Source of the DNA: Spirometra erinaceieuropaei
Taxonomy: Eukaryota > Platyhelminthes > Cestoda > Diphyllobothriidea > Diphyllobothriidae
DNA: 64,000 bases
Reading direction: 5' to 3'
NCBI GenBank assembly: GCA_902702965.1
Contig: CACRXP010000011.1
Span: 2,223,626 to 2,287,625 of the forward strand
A model generated the notes under the pieces. It did not search any database. It was not told the origin of the DNA and saw only the letters and a program-made list of their open reading frames with translations. Shown here one piece after another: positions 1 through 10,281 of the stretch. Within the stretch, counting starts at the first letter, position 1; every line of letters begins with the position of its first letter. Both the position numbers and the translations under genes were made by a program.

Positions 1-212
1 TAAGACAAGCGAGACTGGAATGGCCATTTCTAGCTTATTAGCCGTCGTCAGCCAGCCATACCCAACCCCGAAATGTGGAGCATCCGAGGCTCGAACTCAC
101 GACCTGTCAGTTAGAAGGCCACGCCTCTAACGACTGGGCCACGAGCCCGTTGCGCTGTCGGTTTCGATCGAGAATATACAATGGTAGGGGGCGCTCACCG
201 ATCGTTCTTACG
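1..212 (-). repeat. TL-SINE copy (tRNA-like SINE), partial at window edge
   Basis: On the minus strand this reads module 2 (the conserved CGATCGGTGAGCGCC region), then a tRNA-like head, then the body carrying a hammerhead-like motif, then the tail that ends near a TTTGTCGGTAAT-like string in other copies. The B-box-like GTTCGAGCC lies at about 86-98 and the A-box-like TGGCCCAGT at about 130-145, both complementary to the plus strand. The acceptor stem does not pair, so this is a tRNA-derived repeat and not a tRNA gene. The copy is cut by the window start. Confidence 0.75.
13..57 (-). ncRNA. Hammerhead ribozyme motif in TL-SINE
   Basis: Minus strand. CTGACGA is complementary to 45-51, followed by a stem II of GGCT with a slightly degraded partner, then GAAA, then the palindrome ATGGCCAT, a T at the cleavage position, and CCAGTC (13-18). 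CCAGTC pairs with the strand just 5' of the core (52-57) with one G-U wobble, closing stem I. Base pairing was done by eye; activity is inferred only. Confidence 0.65.
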
Positions 213-340
213 GTCAGGTCAAGGCCAGGTTTAAAGTCAACGGTAAGGGCAGTCAAGATAAACGCCAAGGTGAAGGTAGTGGCTAGTGTTAACTGCGGAG
301 CTAAGGTTTAGGGTCGGGTTTGGGTCAAGATTAAGGCAAC
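213..340 (+). repeat. Degenerate TTAGGG-like repeat
   Basis: Loose runs of GGTTTAGGGTCGGGTTTGGG type and related strings around 225-330 resemble a decayed telomere-type repeat. Similar decayed stretches occur at 15.5, 16.0, 19.0, 37.9 and 53.2 kb. Confidence 0.4.
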
Positions 341-786
341 GATCTAATTTTATGTTTTGGCCGTTGTTGGGGTTGGGACACAGGGATATTTTGCCATTCC
401 CGGAATTATGCGCAGGTTCACCTTTATTTCTTGGACGGGATCTTCCTATTCCCAAGTTCTGTTTGGGGGCCACATAAGGCGGCCCTACCAATGTCAATTC
501 GGAAATCTATAACCGAACGCGGACTTCTGTCCGACAATAAGCTAAGCATAAATCTCAAGGGGTTGGGGATGGTTATACTTCATCTCTGCCAAAGTCCTCG
601 TATAGGGATGGGTTATCTTATGCGGGAATTAACGATGTTGTCACTCAAAACTTGCGAATATGAACCATTCCGTGGACAAGAAAGACATTCGAATCATGCC
701 ACGGGGACAGTAGGCCATCTTTGTAGTTCGAACTAAGGTGATTTATACTATAGATGACCTGTGTCAACACAAACGATCATTTGAAG
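341..786. other. Unassigned sequence
   Basis: Contains only short open frames with no family I recognise. The beginning (around 355-400) shares a GGGACACAG-type string with the region near 15.95 kb, so part of it may belong to an old repeat. Confidence 0.4.
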
Positions 787-895
787 AGGATGTATTATGG
801 TAAATTTAAGGAAAGGACAGTGCTCGCCCGATTGAGGGAATTGTTCGGCTGACGTTTCGAACAGCTTAGGAGGCTCTCCATTATCAAAGCGTTTC
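787..895 (-). repeat. Inverted PLE terminal repeat (5' side of PLE-A)
   Basis: The reverse complement matches the repeat at 2311-2420, which lies 3' of the same PLE, so the two are in inverted orientation around the element. The match covers the hammerhead-like core (849-891) and the following stretch including CACTGTCCTTTCCTTAAAT versus GCACTTTCCTTTCCTTAGAT on the other side. The PLE coding region resumes a few bases after it. Confidence 0.75.
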
Positions 896-1700
896 ATTCT
901 TCATCTCCATTCCACAACGACTAGCGACTGACGTTGTGAGACAACTCCTGGCTGATCGCTACAACGACAGAGACAATCCCCTGAAGACCGAACATCCCAT
1001 GGAGCTATTATGGTATTTTTTAAAAACATATTTCACCTTTGATGGATAAATGTATGAACAAATCAAAGGCACCCCTATGGACTCCCCCATGTCAGGGCTG
1101 ATTGCCGAAATGGTACTTGCACGGATAGAACACTTGGTGTTCACCAAGTATCAACCAAAGTTCTGGGCTCGTTACGTCGATGACACTTTCGCCATTGTCA
1201 ATTCATCTGACGTGGAGCACCTTAAAGAATTACTGAACTCGACTGACCCGAATATCCAGCTCACGATGGAAGCCGAAACAAACAACCAACTTCCCTTCCT
1301 CGGCCTCCTTGTACGTCGGTGTGCAACTGGGCAATTAAAAAACAACCGTTTTCAGAAAAGCAACCAACACACGACAAATACTACATTTCAACAGCAATCA
1401 CTCCCTCTCTCACAAACGCAACTGTGTCCGTACTCTATGCCAAAGAGTCGAAACATCGTGCAGCACACCAGCCGACAAAAGATTTGAACGACAGTACTTT
1501 CATGACCTTTTTCGAGTCAACGGATACCCAGGCTAATTTATAAATCAAAGCGAGCGCCGAGTGAACAGACGACGGTCACAAGAACAATAGCCCGAAGTCT
1601 GGAGGGCTATTCCTTACATTAAAGGAGTCTCCGGGGCGGTTTTTACGACTGTTACAGCCCGCTAGGGTAGGCATTGCCCATCGGTCCCAGACGACAATTC
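896..1700 (+). pseudogene. PLE-A reverse transcriptase, C-terminal part, broken
   Basis: Fragment of a Penelope-like retrotransposon RT. From about 930 the plus strand reads LLADRYND, then YFTFDG, a stop, EQIKGTPMDSPMSG, and the catalytic YVDD at 1173-1184 followed by TFAI. After about 1325 the frame changes and the connector between RT and endonuclease continues (VFRKATNTRQILHFNSNHS, SHKRNCVRTL, FRVNGYPG) with three in-frame stops before 1700. The N-terminal RT region, including the first catalytic Asp motif, is missing; an inverted terminal repeat sits there instead. The element is dead: several stops, at least two frameshifts. The order RT, connector, GIY-YIG endonuclease (1709-2293) is that of endonuclease-positive PLEs. 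Confidence 0.85.
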
Positions 1701-1708
1701 GTCGCCGT

Positions 1709-2293
1709 TTGATGCAACCCAAAGACATGCTGCCACCCACTGAAACCTCAGCAGTTGTCTATCAAATACGTTGTAACGATGGAGGCTGCAAATGCGTTGG
1801 GGAAACCGAACGGAAATTGGAGACCCGTCTACATGAATACAAACTGGCAACTCGGAGGCTAGATCCAAACTCACAGGTTGTGACTCCCATCGGGAAAACT
1901 GGCCACAGTTTTGACTTTCAAGGAGCGGCCGTCTTAGGTCGGGGCACCTCAAGGACAGAACGTCTCATACTTGAGGTTTGGTACTCAGATGCCAACTCCG
2001 TCAACAGACATCCAGACCTTCCTGCGGCCTATAAAGTCCTACGCCACTACATACGCCATGACGAGGACAAGATATTCATACCGAGCTTAAGAATGCCGAG
2101 CCAACACGGTCTGTCAGCCAATTCACCCAAAAGGAGGATGCAAACGCAACTAACCTCAATTGAGGTGGCGACACACAATGCAGGAAGGCCACCAGTACTC
2201 ACTAAACGACGGCCAGTAGGCCAAGGCAGTGCAAGAAGAAAAAAATCGATCAGCCCAAGACCAACTAATTCGGCTGTCTATTCAAAATTCTGA
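1709..2293 (+). pseudogene. PLE-A GIY-YIG endonuclease domain
   Basis: A 194-codon open frame with the GIY-YIG endonuclease of a PLE. VVYQI at residues 16-20 corresponds to the GIY motif; CVGETER at about 29-35 to the YIG motif (Tyr replaced by Cys); the conserved Arg and the HEY (usually EH) follow at about 40-44. Cys residues at about 22, 27 and 29 fit the Cys-containing insert typical of PLE endonucleases. It is joined to the RT fragment upstream by a frameshift, so this is the C-terminal end of one broken polyprotein. The first ATG is not a real start. The domain would nick target DNA for priming; the Tyr loss and upstream breaks argue that the copy is inactive. Confidence 0.85.
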
Positions 2294-2440
2294 TCGATTT
2301 TTTGCACTAAACGCTTTGATAATGGGGAGCAGCCCAAGCTCTTCGAAACGTCAGCCGAACAATGCCCTCGATCCTGGGAGCACTTTCCTTTCCTTAGATT
2401 ATCGACACGGACCTTTGCTAACCTGATGATAAATTTAAAT
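2294..2440 (+). repeat. PLE-A 3' terminal repeat with hammerhead-like core
   Basis: Follows the endonuclease stop directly. The core at 2313-2355 has a degenerate CTGATGA (TTGATAA), a 7 bp stem II (GGGGAGC at 2324-2330 with GCTCTTC at 2338-2344), GAAAC at 2345-2349 and GTC. Only three base pairs of stem I (2313-2315 with 2353-2355) are visible, so it is likely a decayed hammerhead. The copy at 787-895 is the inverted partner. Confidence 0.7.
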
Positions 2441-3685
2441 TTTCCGGGACATATGAGAACTTTTTTAAGGGGAGAACCTCCGATAACTTTGAGCTGCCGC
2501 GAATAGATGCATAAATATACATCTGTCGAGGAATGCAGCGGATAGTAATTAAGCTGGTAGTTCGAAGTAGACGAATGTTTGACATAGTCGATAAAGCTAA
2601 AAAGGGAGAGAATTTTAATCGATAACCCAGTTAGGATAGAAATCAGTATGACTTGACACTTTTGTGTCACTGTCGAGCCGCCGTTCAAAGTATTCAGCTC
2701 TTTTCATACTTCTAAATGAAGACTAGAGTCTGGGCCATTTAATTGAGAGGTCAGTCGGCCGCCGAAACCAGTCGGTCAGTCCAATTGTCGGGCATATTTA
2801 ACGGTTGCTCGGGCGGTATAGGCATCCCGACAAACCTGTACAATTTCCCAACTTCTGCGGAACGCATACTGGGGAACCATACTGGTAAACCCGTAGATTC
2901 GGTGAATTTCTTTCCGTAGGGCAATTCAGATAATGTGCGCTGGTAGCAGCCGCCTCGAGCGCCCTGCTTTGTTTGAAGTGACTGTCAAGGCATGCTCTCC
3001 TGCGCCAAACCATGACAGCAAAATCTCCTATGACTAACCCACACACGCATCAGCCCCGCCTGCTGCCCCCGGCCTTGTAAACAGTGCCGCCACGACGTCC
3101 CGTGGGATGACGCATGTTCAACCTGTCGAGTCGCGTCAGAACCGGCTGCGGCGCGGACTCGTCCCCCCTGCCCCCTCCTGGCATCATCTGAAGGATTAAG
3201 TGGGAGGGCTGGAGGGGATCTACCACAGACAGAGCATTATCCACCGTTTGCTGGGGTCGGGCGGCGAGGTAGGGGGGAGACTGCGTTGCCCCCAAACGCC
3301 CCACCAGTATGCACTGGCGTCCGGTGTAGAATGAGGGGAGTACTAAGTGGAGGTTCATTCAGCCCGACGCTTATGGAGCAGGTCCAGTCAACATCGATGA
3401 GTTGAAGCCTGGATGGGCTGATGATTGGACTCCCATCACTTAGTACTTTCTAGCCTCTAAAGTGCGTCGGCACAACGTACGCCGGTGACACATCGCCATC
3501 TTGGCAGTTGAGTTCACCGACGTGCACTCACAAGGGGCCACTATGGGTAACCTGCTTAGACGCTGATCGACAGGGTAGGCAATCAGATTAGTAAGGGAAC
3601 GAATTCGAAAACTGTGATGGCCTTTCGTGGGAAGTGGAGTTCACCGACTAGGTTTGCCAGTTCGTTGTGCCTTGGAGCTAAATAT
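2441..3685. other. Unassigned sequence
   Basis: No domain or RNA recognised. A 102-codon frame on the minus strand (3050-3358) is GC-rich, has no recognisable motif, and may be chance. The end of the stretch (3630-3685) resembles sequence next to the SINE pieces at 31.1 and 63.5 kb. Confidence 0.4.
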
Positions 3686-3800
3686 AGATTCCTGGCGGGT
3701 AGTCGCATAGCGACCATTAATTATTCAGGAAAGAGTTCTGACAAAGACTAGGAAGACTGTGATTGTCATGGCTAGGTTGGTGGCCGTTGTCTGCTAGTCA
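3686..3800 (-). repeat. Decayed TL-SINE body fragment
   Basis: Starts with the short inverted motif GTCGCATAGCGAC (about 3703), also seen at 31.2 kb and 63.6 kb just before SINE bodies, followed by a decayed body on the minus strand (GACAAAGACTAGGAAGACTG). The hammerhead core is no longer readable. Confidence 0.55.
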
Positions 3801-3889
3801 TACCTAGCGCAGAAGGACCAGCATGTCCCGTAAGCTGATCGGTGAAACTCCCTTCTAAAGATGATTAATGTTTCCGACCGCAATAGATA

Positions 3890-4060
3890 GGACAACGGTC
3901 TCGTGGCTCATTAGTAGAGCGTCAGACTTGAAAATGCTCAGAGAGTAAAAAAAATCCGGATTCGAATCACCGGGGGGATGGTATGGTTAGCTGAGGATGA
4001 CTAATAAGCCGGGAACGACCATGCCCGTCTTCATTATCTTTATCAGCACTCCTCGTTACA
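3890..4060 (+). repeat. Decayed TL-SINE with tRNA-like head
   Basis: The tRNA-like head is at about 3897-3972, with A-box-like CGTGGCTCATTAGTAGAG and B-box-like GGATTCGAATC. The body follows to about 4060. The hammerhead region is degraded: the CTGACGA core reads CTGAGGA and GAAA is changed. Confidence 0.6.
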
Positions 4061-4254
4061 CTAAAGCATTTTTGAATGATTATACTTTCACCTCTACCAC
4101 CTTCCACATGATATTTATTTACCCCACTTAACCGAACCTCACTGGCGTATTCATTCGTTGTCTGTGTCACCGTACGAAAAGTCAGTACAGCGGTTACATA
4201 ACTGCCAAGTTTTTCGCGAAAAAACGCTGACACAAACTGTGCCGCGGTATACCA

Positions 4255-4570
4255 GACAGACCGACTGTCACAGGTAACAACGTCCACCGCATGTCCCACG
4301 AAGTGGGCGCAGCACCTGTGACTTACGAGTGATTTAGTTTACAATGTGCAGGCCGGCTCTTCATCTGCCGCCCGCCCCCCTTGTACCTTGCTCCGACGGC
4401 AAGACAATGCCAGGACGGCAGATGGATGCGGGCGCGGGTGCGGCTGAACAACCCGTCTACGCGTGCCACACACGAGCCACTAACCACTACATTTACGAGG
4501 ATACAATAAGGGCGACTCGGATCTCAAACGAGTACGAAGGCTCCCAAATAACACCCTAGGGAGGAGCCGC
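4255..4570 (+). repeat. XR dispersed repeat, copy 1
   Basis: Shares the XR opening (GTCCACCG.GTGTCCCAC, then a GACTTGC...TTAGTTTA string) with copies near 6.0, 12.8, 21.6, 22.1, 36.6, 44.7 and 50.4 kb. Clear over its first half and decayed further on. Confidence 0.5.
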
Positions 4571-5089
4571 TGCAGCCTGACCCTCGGTCCTCCAGACACT
4601 CCACAATAATCCTATGAGGACCGAACCATCCTGTCATTGGGGAATCTCCCACACCAGACTATCAGCGCGTTGTGGCGAATTTAAGCTCATCGGCCTGAAT
4701 GGGCTGAATTTCTGGGGGATGGATTCTCCAGTGCCGACCTTTTGTCCTTCGCCCACCAGCCTGTCCGACTGTCCGACTATTTACCCTTGATGCAGCTCGA
4801 GCTTAGAGACGGTTGAGTAGGAATAATCAGCAGCCTGCCATCGTGTGCGTTCTGTTTTTAATCCATCATCAGAGAAAAACAACTGAGGCATGCAGACTGC
4901 CAGTAATGAAGAAGACATCTCTCCCTTACCTTTCGATCTGGCGTGGTGTTTTCTGACCGCTTGTAAATGGCATCATATTTGAGAAGTCGGTGAGGTCTGA
5001 TTCTGCAGCCCCACTTGATTGATACCGTATGGTTAACTTACTAAAACAATATCAGATAACATACCTAACTTAGCCATTCCCTAGATTTG
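4571..5089. other. Unassigned sequence
   Basis: Nothing recognised on either strand; no long open frame. Confidence 0.4.
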
Positions 5090-5485
5090 GAAGGGAAAGG
5101 GAGTGCAAGCAGAGTTCGAAACACGTGCAGGGAAGCGAGTGAGGGTGGCGTGTACATACTCTCCCCCAGACACAACCACTTGCTGGATTGAGAGGATAAG
5201 GAGGGCGCAATCACAACTGGAAGGTCACGGAGGGAACCGCGTGGTAATTCTCAGTGCATGGCTACTGTGGCGGAACCGATGAAGTTGCACACCGTCCGAA
5301 CAACTCCATAAGCCACTCTACTTGGCAGCTCGCTGGATTAAGATGATAAAGTAGGCGCAAGCAGGGAAGCGCGTGTGAACTGATAACTGAAGCAACCGAG
5401 GCTGGCGTATAAGCACTCCTCCCGCCCCGTGGCACAGTCACTCGCTGGGTCAAAATGGTAAGGAAGATGCAGACATGTAATATCT
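5090..5485. repeat. Irregular tandem repeat, about 3 units of 120-150 bp
   Basis: The string (C/T)TCGCTGGATT(G/A)AGA.GATAA.G.(A/G)GGCGCA recurs near 5178, 5330 and 5447. Each is preceded by a GTGGCGTGTA- or CTGGCGTATA-like segment with a C-rich run in two of them. Units are diverged and of unequal length. Confidence 0.55.
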
Positions 5486-5689
5486 GTAAAGTCGGCATAT
5501 TCGTATCTACTAAATTTTTTTTAAAAGCCAACCATACGCCGTTGATCAAGTGAGGCTGTAGGGGTAAACCTCCCCGAAAAGTCACTTTGACAAACAGGTG
5601 TTCTCGGTAACTCATCATCAGTCCAGTACAGTTATAAACACTCATCATTCCCACGCTATCCACATGACGAGGTCGTCGTGTTATGATCA

Positions 5690-6135
5690 CTGGACCCTCT
5701 GGGCCTCAAAGAATGCAAGCGTCTGCTGTACCATGACACTCGCAGCCTAGTGTGCACTGGCAGTTCTCTAGCTCTTGGTTCCCTGCCGACAGATGCGCTT
5801 GCGCCCCCGTTGGGTCGTGAACATGGTTACCCAGTTACTCCCCTCTTTCTGAACTTTTGTGCTGCTGTTGTTGTTGGTTAAAATCCTGGTCAAGTATTGG
5901 TTGTGGACTAGGGGCGTGGTGGTACGCCTAGATGCGGGTGCGGTCGTGCCAACCATTCGCACCCTCCCTCTCCTGCGGCCTTCTTGACTGTGGCTTGACA
6001 CGGGGTCTAGGCGGGGAGGAGGAGCGAGTGAGGTAGAGGCTGCGCAAGTCTGTCCTCACTATAAACTAATTCACGCGCAAGCCACCGTGTCTGCCCCACC
6101 TTAATGTGGAGCACACGGTGGACATCGTCAAGCAC
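5690..6135 (-). repeat. XR dispersed repeat, copy 2 (long)
   Basis: Minus strand, one of the longer copies. It runs from the GATGTCCACCGTGTGCTCCAC opening near 6130, through CGCAGCCTCTACCTCACTC and a CAAGAAGGCCG stretch, to an AACAACAACAGCAGCAC segment, and closes with the CAGGGAACC...GAGAACTGCCAGTGCACAC region near 5740. Different copies are open in different frames, so the conserved unit looks non-coding. Confidence 0.65.
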
Positions 6136-7324
6136 GATGGTCGAACTATCATGGCCACTGAACAAGGCGGGTGACATAGGCTTTGAGTGATACTCGTGAG
6201 TTTGGTACGTGGAGTACACATCGCCATCATCCAGGGATTTGGGCGGCCTGTTATAATCACCACGGGTAGGTGTTGACCACGGAAGACTGAGCGTCTGTGT
6301 CAACGTCTTCTGACAACATAGCACTGGATTCACAAGCTGTAGACACCGCCTCGGCTGTAACTAGTACCCGTTGGCGTAGGCCTTTGGAGAAGCTTGCTGG
6401 TGTCCGGTAGACAACCTGAAAGGCTTCTTTGGCATCGACTCGGCGGTTCGTATCGACCAGATGTGCGAGAATAGAACTCGAGATTGATTTCTTTTCCCCT
6501 CTGCCTAGCTAGGCCGGTATGTGTTCACGTACTCTCTTTTCCAGAAGTCTCATTGAACGGCTAATTTATCCCGCTCCATAGGAGCAAGTGGATGAGTAAG
6601 TAAAAATCGATGTGGCCCGCAACGGTAATCGGTCTTTACGTCCCAAGTGTAGGAGGGGAGAGTTTGTGAAACATACGCTCAAAATCGCCGCGGGGAACTC
6701 GCTAGTGATCGCTGCCTCCAGAACTCGTCTTACTAGGTCACTTGCTGCGTCATATTTGTTGGAACGATCAAACTGCCTGTGGGTCAGCAAAGATCCCTGT
6801 TTCCATATTTCCACATATTTCCGCACAGGGGTGTCAGCATCAGCGACCCCCTCAACGTTTCATTTATGACGCACTCCTGAGTAATTGCGATGCCAAGAAC
6901 GCATCCCAGACTCAATTGTTGAAGACGTCCACTGTCGGCTGCGAAGTTAAGGGCTGAAGTGCCCGGCAGCCTGACTCAACTTTTCTCATAAACCAGTGAT
7001 GGCTGTTGGGGCTTTACAAGGCTGGGAATCGGAAGCGCACAGGACGTCTGATGTATGCACTGCGCCGTGGTGAGAAAACAGCTCCACTTACCGAGCGACC
7101 CAACATGGGGGTTGACCCGTTCGAAGTCCGGCCCGGAAGATCATCACCTTAGTCGTCGAGGCGATAGAATGAAGTAGTTATAGTCAGTGACCACGAGGCG
7201 TCTGGTTTTGAGTTATGTTGATTAAGAAAACCCCGCGCCATACACGGGGAAATCAACACGGGGACCAGCTCAGGGTATGACACGCGTTAGTGGGTTGGGA
7301 ATCCATAACAAATGTCATGGATGG
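6136..7324. other. Unassigned sequence
   Basis: Two overlapping short frames near 6.6-6.9 kb on opposite strands show no known motif. No repeat family shared with the rest of the window was seen. Confidence 0.4.
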
Positions 7325-7623
7325 TAGGTGCCAATAGAAGCGAAGAGACGACTTCCAGGAAGCATTCATGAAGAAGGAGACACGATCGCTGGAACAAGAG
7401 CTTTATTAGCCTGACTAATCAGATTTCTGCTCGAACCTATCATCAGAGACAACAGCAGATACGGGTGGTTCATTCAAAAGGGGCTGCAGTATTTACAGGA
7501 TGCAGTCGCCATGCTACCGCATACCTATGAATATTCACGGCTCCCCCTTCATCCGGGATCGTCGCACTTGGTGTGCTAATTGTTTGATGGCCGACATTCG
7601 CGTCGTTAATTGCTGCAATTTCA
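7325..7623 (-). repeat. PLE-B 3' untranslated region and terminal repeat
   Basis: Minus strand, downstream of the PLE-B endonuclease. It shares with the 11.5 and 24.0 kb copies the GGGGCTGCAGTATTTA string, the CGGGTGGTTCAT string, the CATCATCAGAGAC core complement and the tail GCGAAGAGACGA...CAGGAAGC. The hammerhead core (7411-7450) has lost GAAAC (it reads GATTAG), so this copy should not cleave. Confidence 0.7.
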
Positions 7624-8560
7624 TCACGTGCGTTGGATGTTTGTGTGATGCTTGCTCGACCATCTGATGCACCGAACCTGGTGTTGGGGAAAAGTGTTCA
7701 CTTGTGCCCTCCCCGCGTGACCAATTACTCCGCCTAGGCGAAGTCTTAGCATCGAGTATGGAAAGGCAAGATCATTACACTTGTTAATAGACTGGGGACC
7801 GGTAAACCATGACTCAAGCAGCTCCCGGCTCACGTGGTTGTCACCTAAAGCGAGAATTTCGGCCTCGTCGAATTCGAATGTGTGGCCGGATCCCGTCGAA
7901 TGAGTCGAAACTTGGGAACTGGCGTCATTTCTGCGCACCGCTGCAGCGTGTTCGGCCGTTCGCGTTTGGGACTGTTTCCCGGTTTCTCCGGCGTAGTTGC
8001 TTTGTCCGCAACTGCACCAGATCCGATAAACGACTCCAGATGTTTCTAGCCGTGACAGCGGGTCTTTCGGGTTCATTAACTGACGCCTGGTGATTGCCTC
8101 CGGTCTGTGTGCAACTCCAACCCCAAGTGGTGCGAGAAGGCGGCCGACAGCTTCCGAAAAGTTCTTGAAACATGGAAGCGCTCGCCACAATTTGGTGTCC
8201 GTGCGGTTAGGCCTCTCGTCCCTTTTGCGTATGCACCGGTTGACAAAGTTGCGGGGGTAGTCATTGCCTTTGAAGACCCGTCTGAGGTATTGTAGTTCGG
8301 CAATCATGTCTTCCGGCTCACTGCACTGCGTTTCGACACGCCGATAGAGCGTCCTTACACAACTGCGTTTGTGGCTGATTGGGTGGTTAATGTTGAAGTT
8401 CAGTACTTGCATCGTATTTTTCGCTTTCCTGAACACTTTGGTCGTTAGTCCACCACAATGTTTGCGGCATACGAGGACATCCAGGAAGGCCAGCTGGTTG
8501 TTCGCCTCATCCCCCACCGTAAATTGTATGGTAGGCCGTGGCACGCCTGGGCGCAGGCCG
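7624..8560 (-). pseudogene. PLE-B: RT C-terminus, connector and GIY-YIG endonuclease
   Basis: The longest undisrupted PLE coding stretch here: about 310 codons open on the minus strand. It begins inside the RT (IQFTVGDEANNQLAFLDVLVCR, after the lost YVDD), passes through the connector (VFRKAKNTMQVLNFN, SHKRSCVRTLYRR, ELQYLRRV, GVGVAHRPEA) and reaches the GIY-YIG domain: VVYRI at about residues 185-189, YAGETGK at 198-204 (Ile of YIG replaced by Ala), conserved Arg at about 209 and EH at 212-213. The C-terminal SRELLESWFTGPQSINKCNDL tail is shared with the copies at 12.2 and 34.9 kb. The N-terminal 20 or so codons do not belong to the element: the copy is 5'-truncated near 8540-8560, where an XR repeat begins. 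Length suggests relative youth, but the missing RT core makes it non-autonomous. Confidence 0.85.
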
Positions 8561-8574
8561 ACGCTGCGCCGATC

Positions 8575-8760
8575 ACCTGCTCCCACTTGCCTCCAGTCTT
8601 CTCAACTCTGCTTTGACACCAGACCCAGGAGGGTGAGGGAGGGGAGAGTGTGGTAGGTACAGCGCAAGCCTACTATCGCTATCACAAGTCACCGTCCCTG
8701 CACCCAACATGCGGTGGGGCACAGTCAGCAACGACGGTCGAACACACATGGTCCTCTCTT
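8575..8760 (-). repeat. XR dispersed repeat, copy 3 (partial)
   Basis: Minus strand carries the XR segments GTTCGACCGTCG, CAGGGACGGTGACTTG and TGGTGTCAAAGCAGAGTTGAG. It abuts the truncated 5' end of PLE-B. Confidence 0.6.
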
Positions 8761-9494
8761 CCATACCTTCTTTCTACCCTTTCCTTTCTTTGATTAAGTA
8801 ACGGGGCCGCCTTCTGCATCAGGAAGGTAGGATTTGTTGTATAAATGGCATTTGGTGGTGCTTACGCCCAGAAATTGAAGGAGGATGAGTCAGCAGAGTA
8901 GCATCAGCATCATCACTGTCGACAACAGGGTGGTGGTAGCATCATTTAGACAAACGGTGGCCACTGCCACGCCGTTTCCAGGATGACAGCGACTGGTTCG
9001 ACCGGCTGCCCTTTAAATCAAGTTTCTGGGGGAGCAGAGGTGGCCGCTGCTGGCGCGCCATGCCTTCTTCACGTTCGGCCAACGTGCGCGTGTATGGCCA
9101 GACGTAGATGACTAATTTCCTCTTTTTTTTCAAATCCTTCAACGTCCGCGAACAGTCGTGGGAAGAGATTAAAATTTCCGTGGGACTACATCTGGTGGTT
9201 GGTAGAGGGAAGGGGCTATGCCCTCCCAAACTGGTTCGCACGCTATAGCATCAATAACAGGTTTCACTGAAGAGCGCGGACAAAGTGTCCTCCGCTCCCG
9301 TCGCACTTGTTTAGCCGTTTCAGGCGCTTTGTGCGAGGTCCAAGCACTAGTATTGACGAAGAGCAGGGCAGCATAAAGCTGGGCTAGACAGGTGACCTTC
9401 AAAAAGGTCAGACCAACAGAAACAGTGATTTGCGAATACGGGAGACCTCCCGAAGGGCGAAGGTTTCCCATCGCCGGGCCGATCGGGGCGCATC
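8761..9494. other. Unassigned sequence
   Basis: Short overlapping frames only; no family recognised. Confidence 0.4.
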
Positions 9495-9632
9495 GCGTCC
9501 AAATACATTGTCAATAGAAGCGAAGAGACGAGTCCCAGGAAGTAGTCTTGAAGAAGGAGACACGATCGCTGAGACAATGGCTTTATTAGCCTGACGTTGC
9601 GGATTCCTGCACGAACCCATAATCAGAGACCC
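9495..9632 (-). repeat. PLE terminal repeat, left arm of a palindromic pair
   Basis: Minus-strand copy of the PLE 3' terminal repeat. The hammerhead core complement (9591-9630) reads CTGATTA, a stem II with an intact GAATCC partner, and GCAAC instead of GAAAC. The tail GCGAAGAGACGAGTCCCAGGAAG continues to about 9500. No PLE coding sequence is attached. Confidence 0.7.
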
Positions 9633-9650
9633 GTATCAACCCCTATCTGC

Positions 9651-9745
9651 TTTTATCTGATGATGGGTCCGAGCAGGAATCGGAAACGTCAGGCTAACAA
9701 AGCTATTGTCCCATCGATCGTGTCTCCTTCTTCAAGAAACAGTGA
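9651..9745 (+). repeat. PLE terminal repeat, right arm of a palindromic pair
   Basis: Plus-strand copy of the same repeat, about 20 bases from the left arm: CTGATGA at 9657-9663, GAAAC at 9683-9687, then GTCAGGCTAACAAAGC and GATCGTGTCTCCTTCTTC. Stem I is not well paired, so activity is doubtful. Confidence 0.7.
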
Positions 9746-10139
9746 TTTTTTACAGCGTCCTGGGTCGTCAGCCATGGAAAAGGAGCAGACGAGTTCGTTG
9801 TTCGAAAAGTTAGGCCATATGCACACCTGCCACCCCCCCCCCCTCCTTGTGAGCATCGTCACTTCCTCCGGATGCCCACAGATAGGCGTTATCTCGTAGT
9901 GAAGACGCTCAGAGAAAGGATAAACCTGGGCCTCGGGTGCGGACGCGGTCAATCGATGTATCGATTCGGCCCCGGCATACCGATCCGTGCGCAGCTATCT
10001 CCACGCCTACGCCATTGATCGTTGATTGGCAGACAGCCCCCTATAACTGTCGCCCATCCCGTCGCTGCTTTTATCTCTGACGACAGTTTAAACAAATAAA
10101 CAACCTGTTCCAACGCTCGATCAGTCTTGTTTTTGCTTA
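9746..10139. other. Unassigned sequence
   Basis: Contains a short poly-C run near 9832-9842 and no recognised feature. Confidence 0.4.
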
Positions 10140-10277
10140 CTCAGAAATAGAAACTCAGTTGTCAGTACGAGCGAAAAGTCGAGTGTCAGGAAGCAGTTAA
10201 GAAGCGTGAGATGCAGTCCCTGGATTACTAATTTTACTCGCCCGACCTTTCGAATTCATACTCGAACCAATCAGCGA
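10140..10277 (-). repeat. PLE terminal repeat, left arm of a second palindromic pair
   Basis: Decayed minus-strand copy: the complement reads CTGATT, GGTTCGAGTATGAATTC, GAAAGGTCGGGCGAGTA, and later a CTTCCTGACACTCGACTTTTCGC tail. The core is diverged but its order is the same as at 9.5 and 11.5 kb. Confidence 0.6.
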
Positions 10278-10281
10278 GGAC

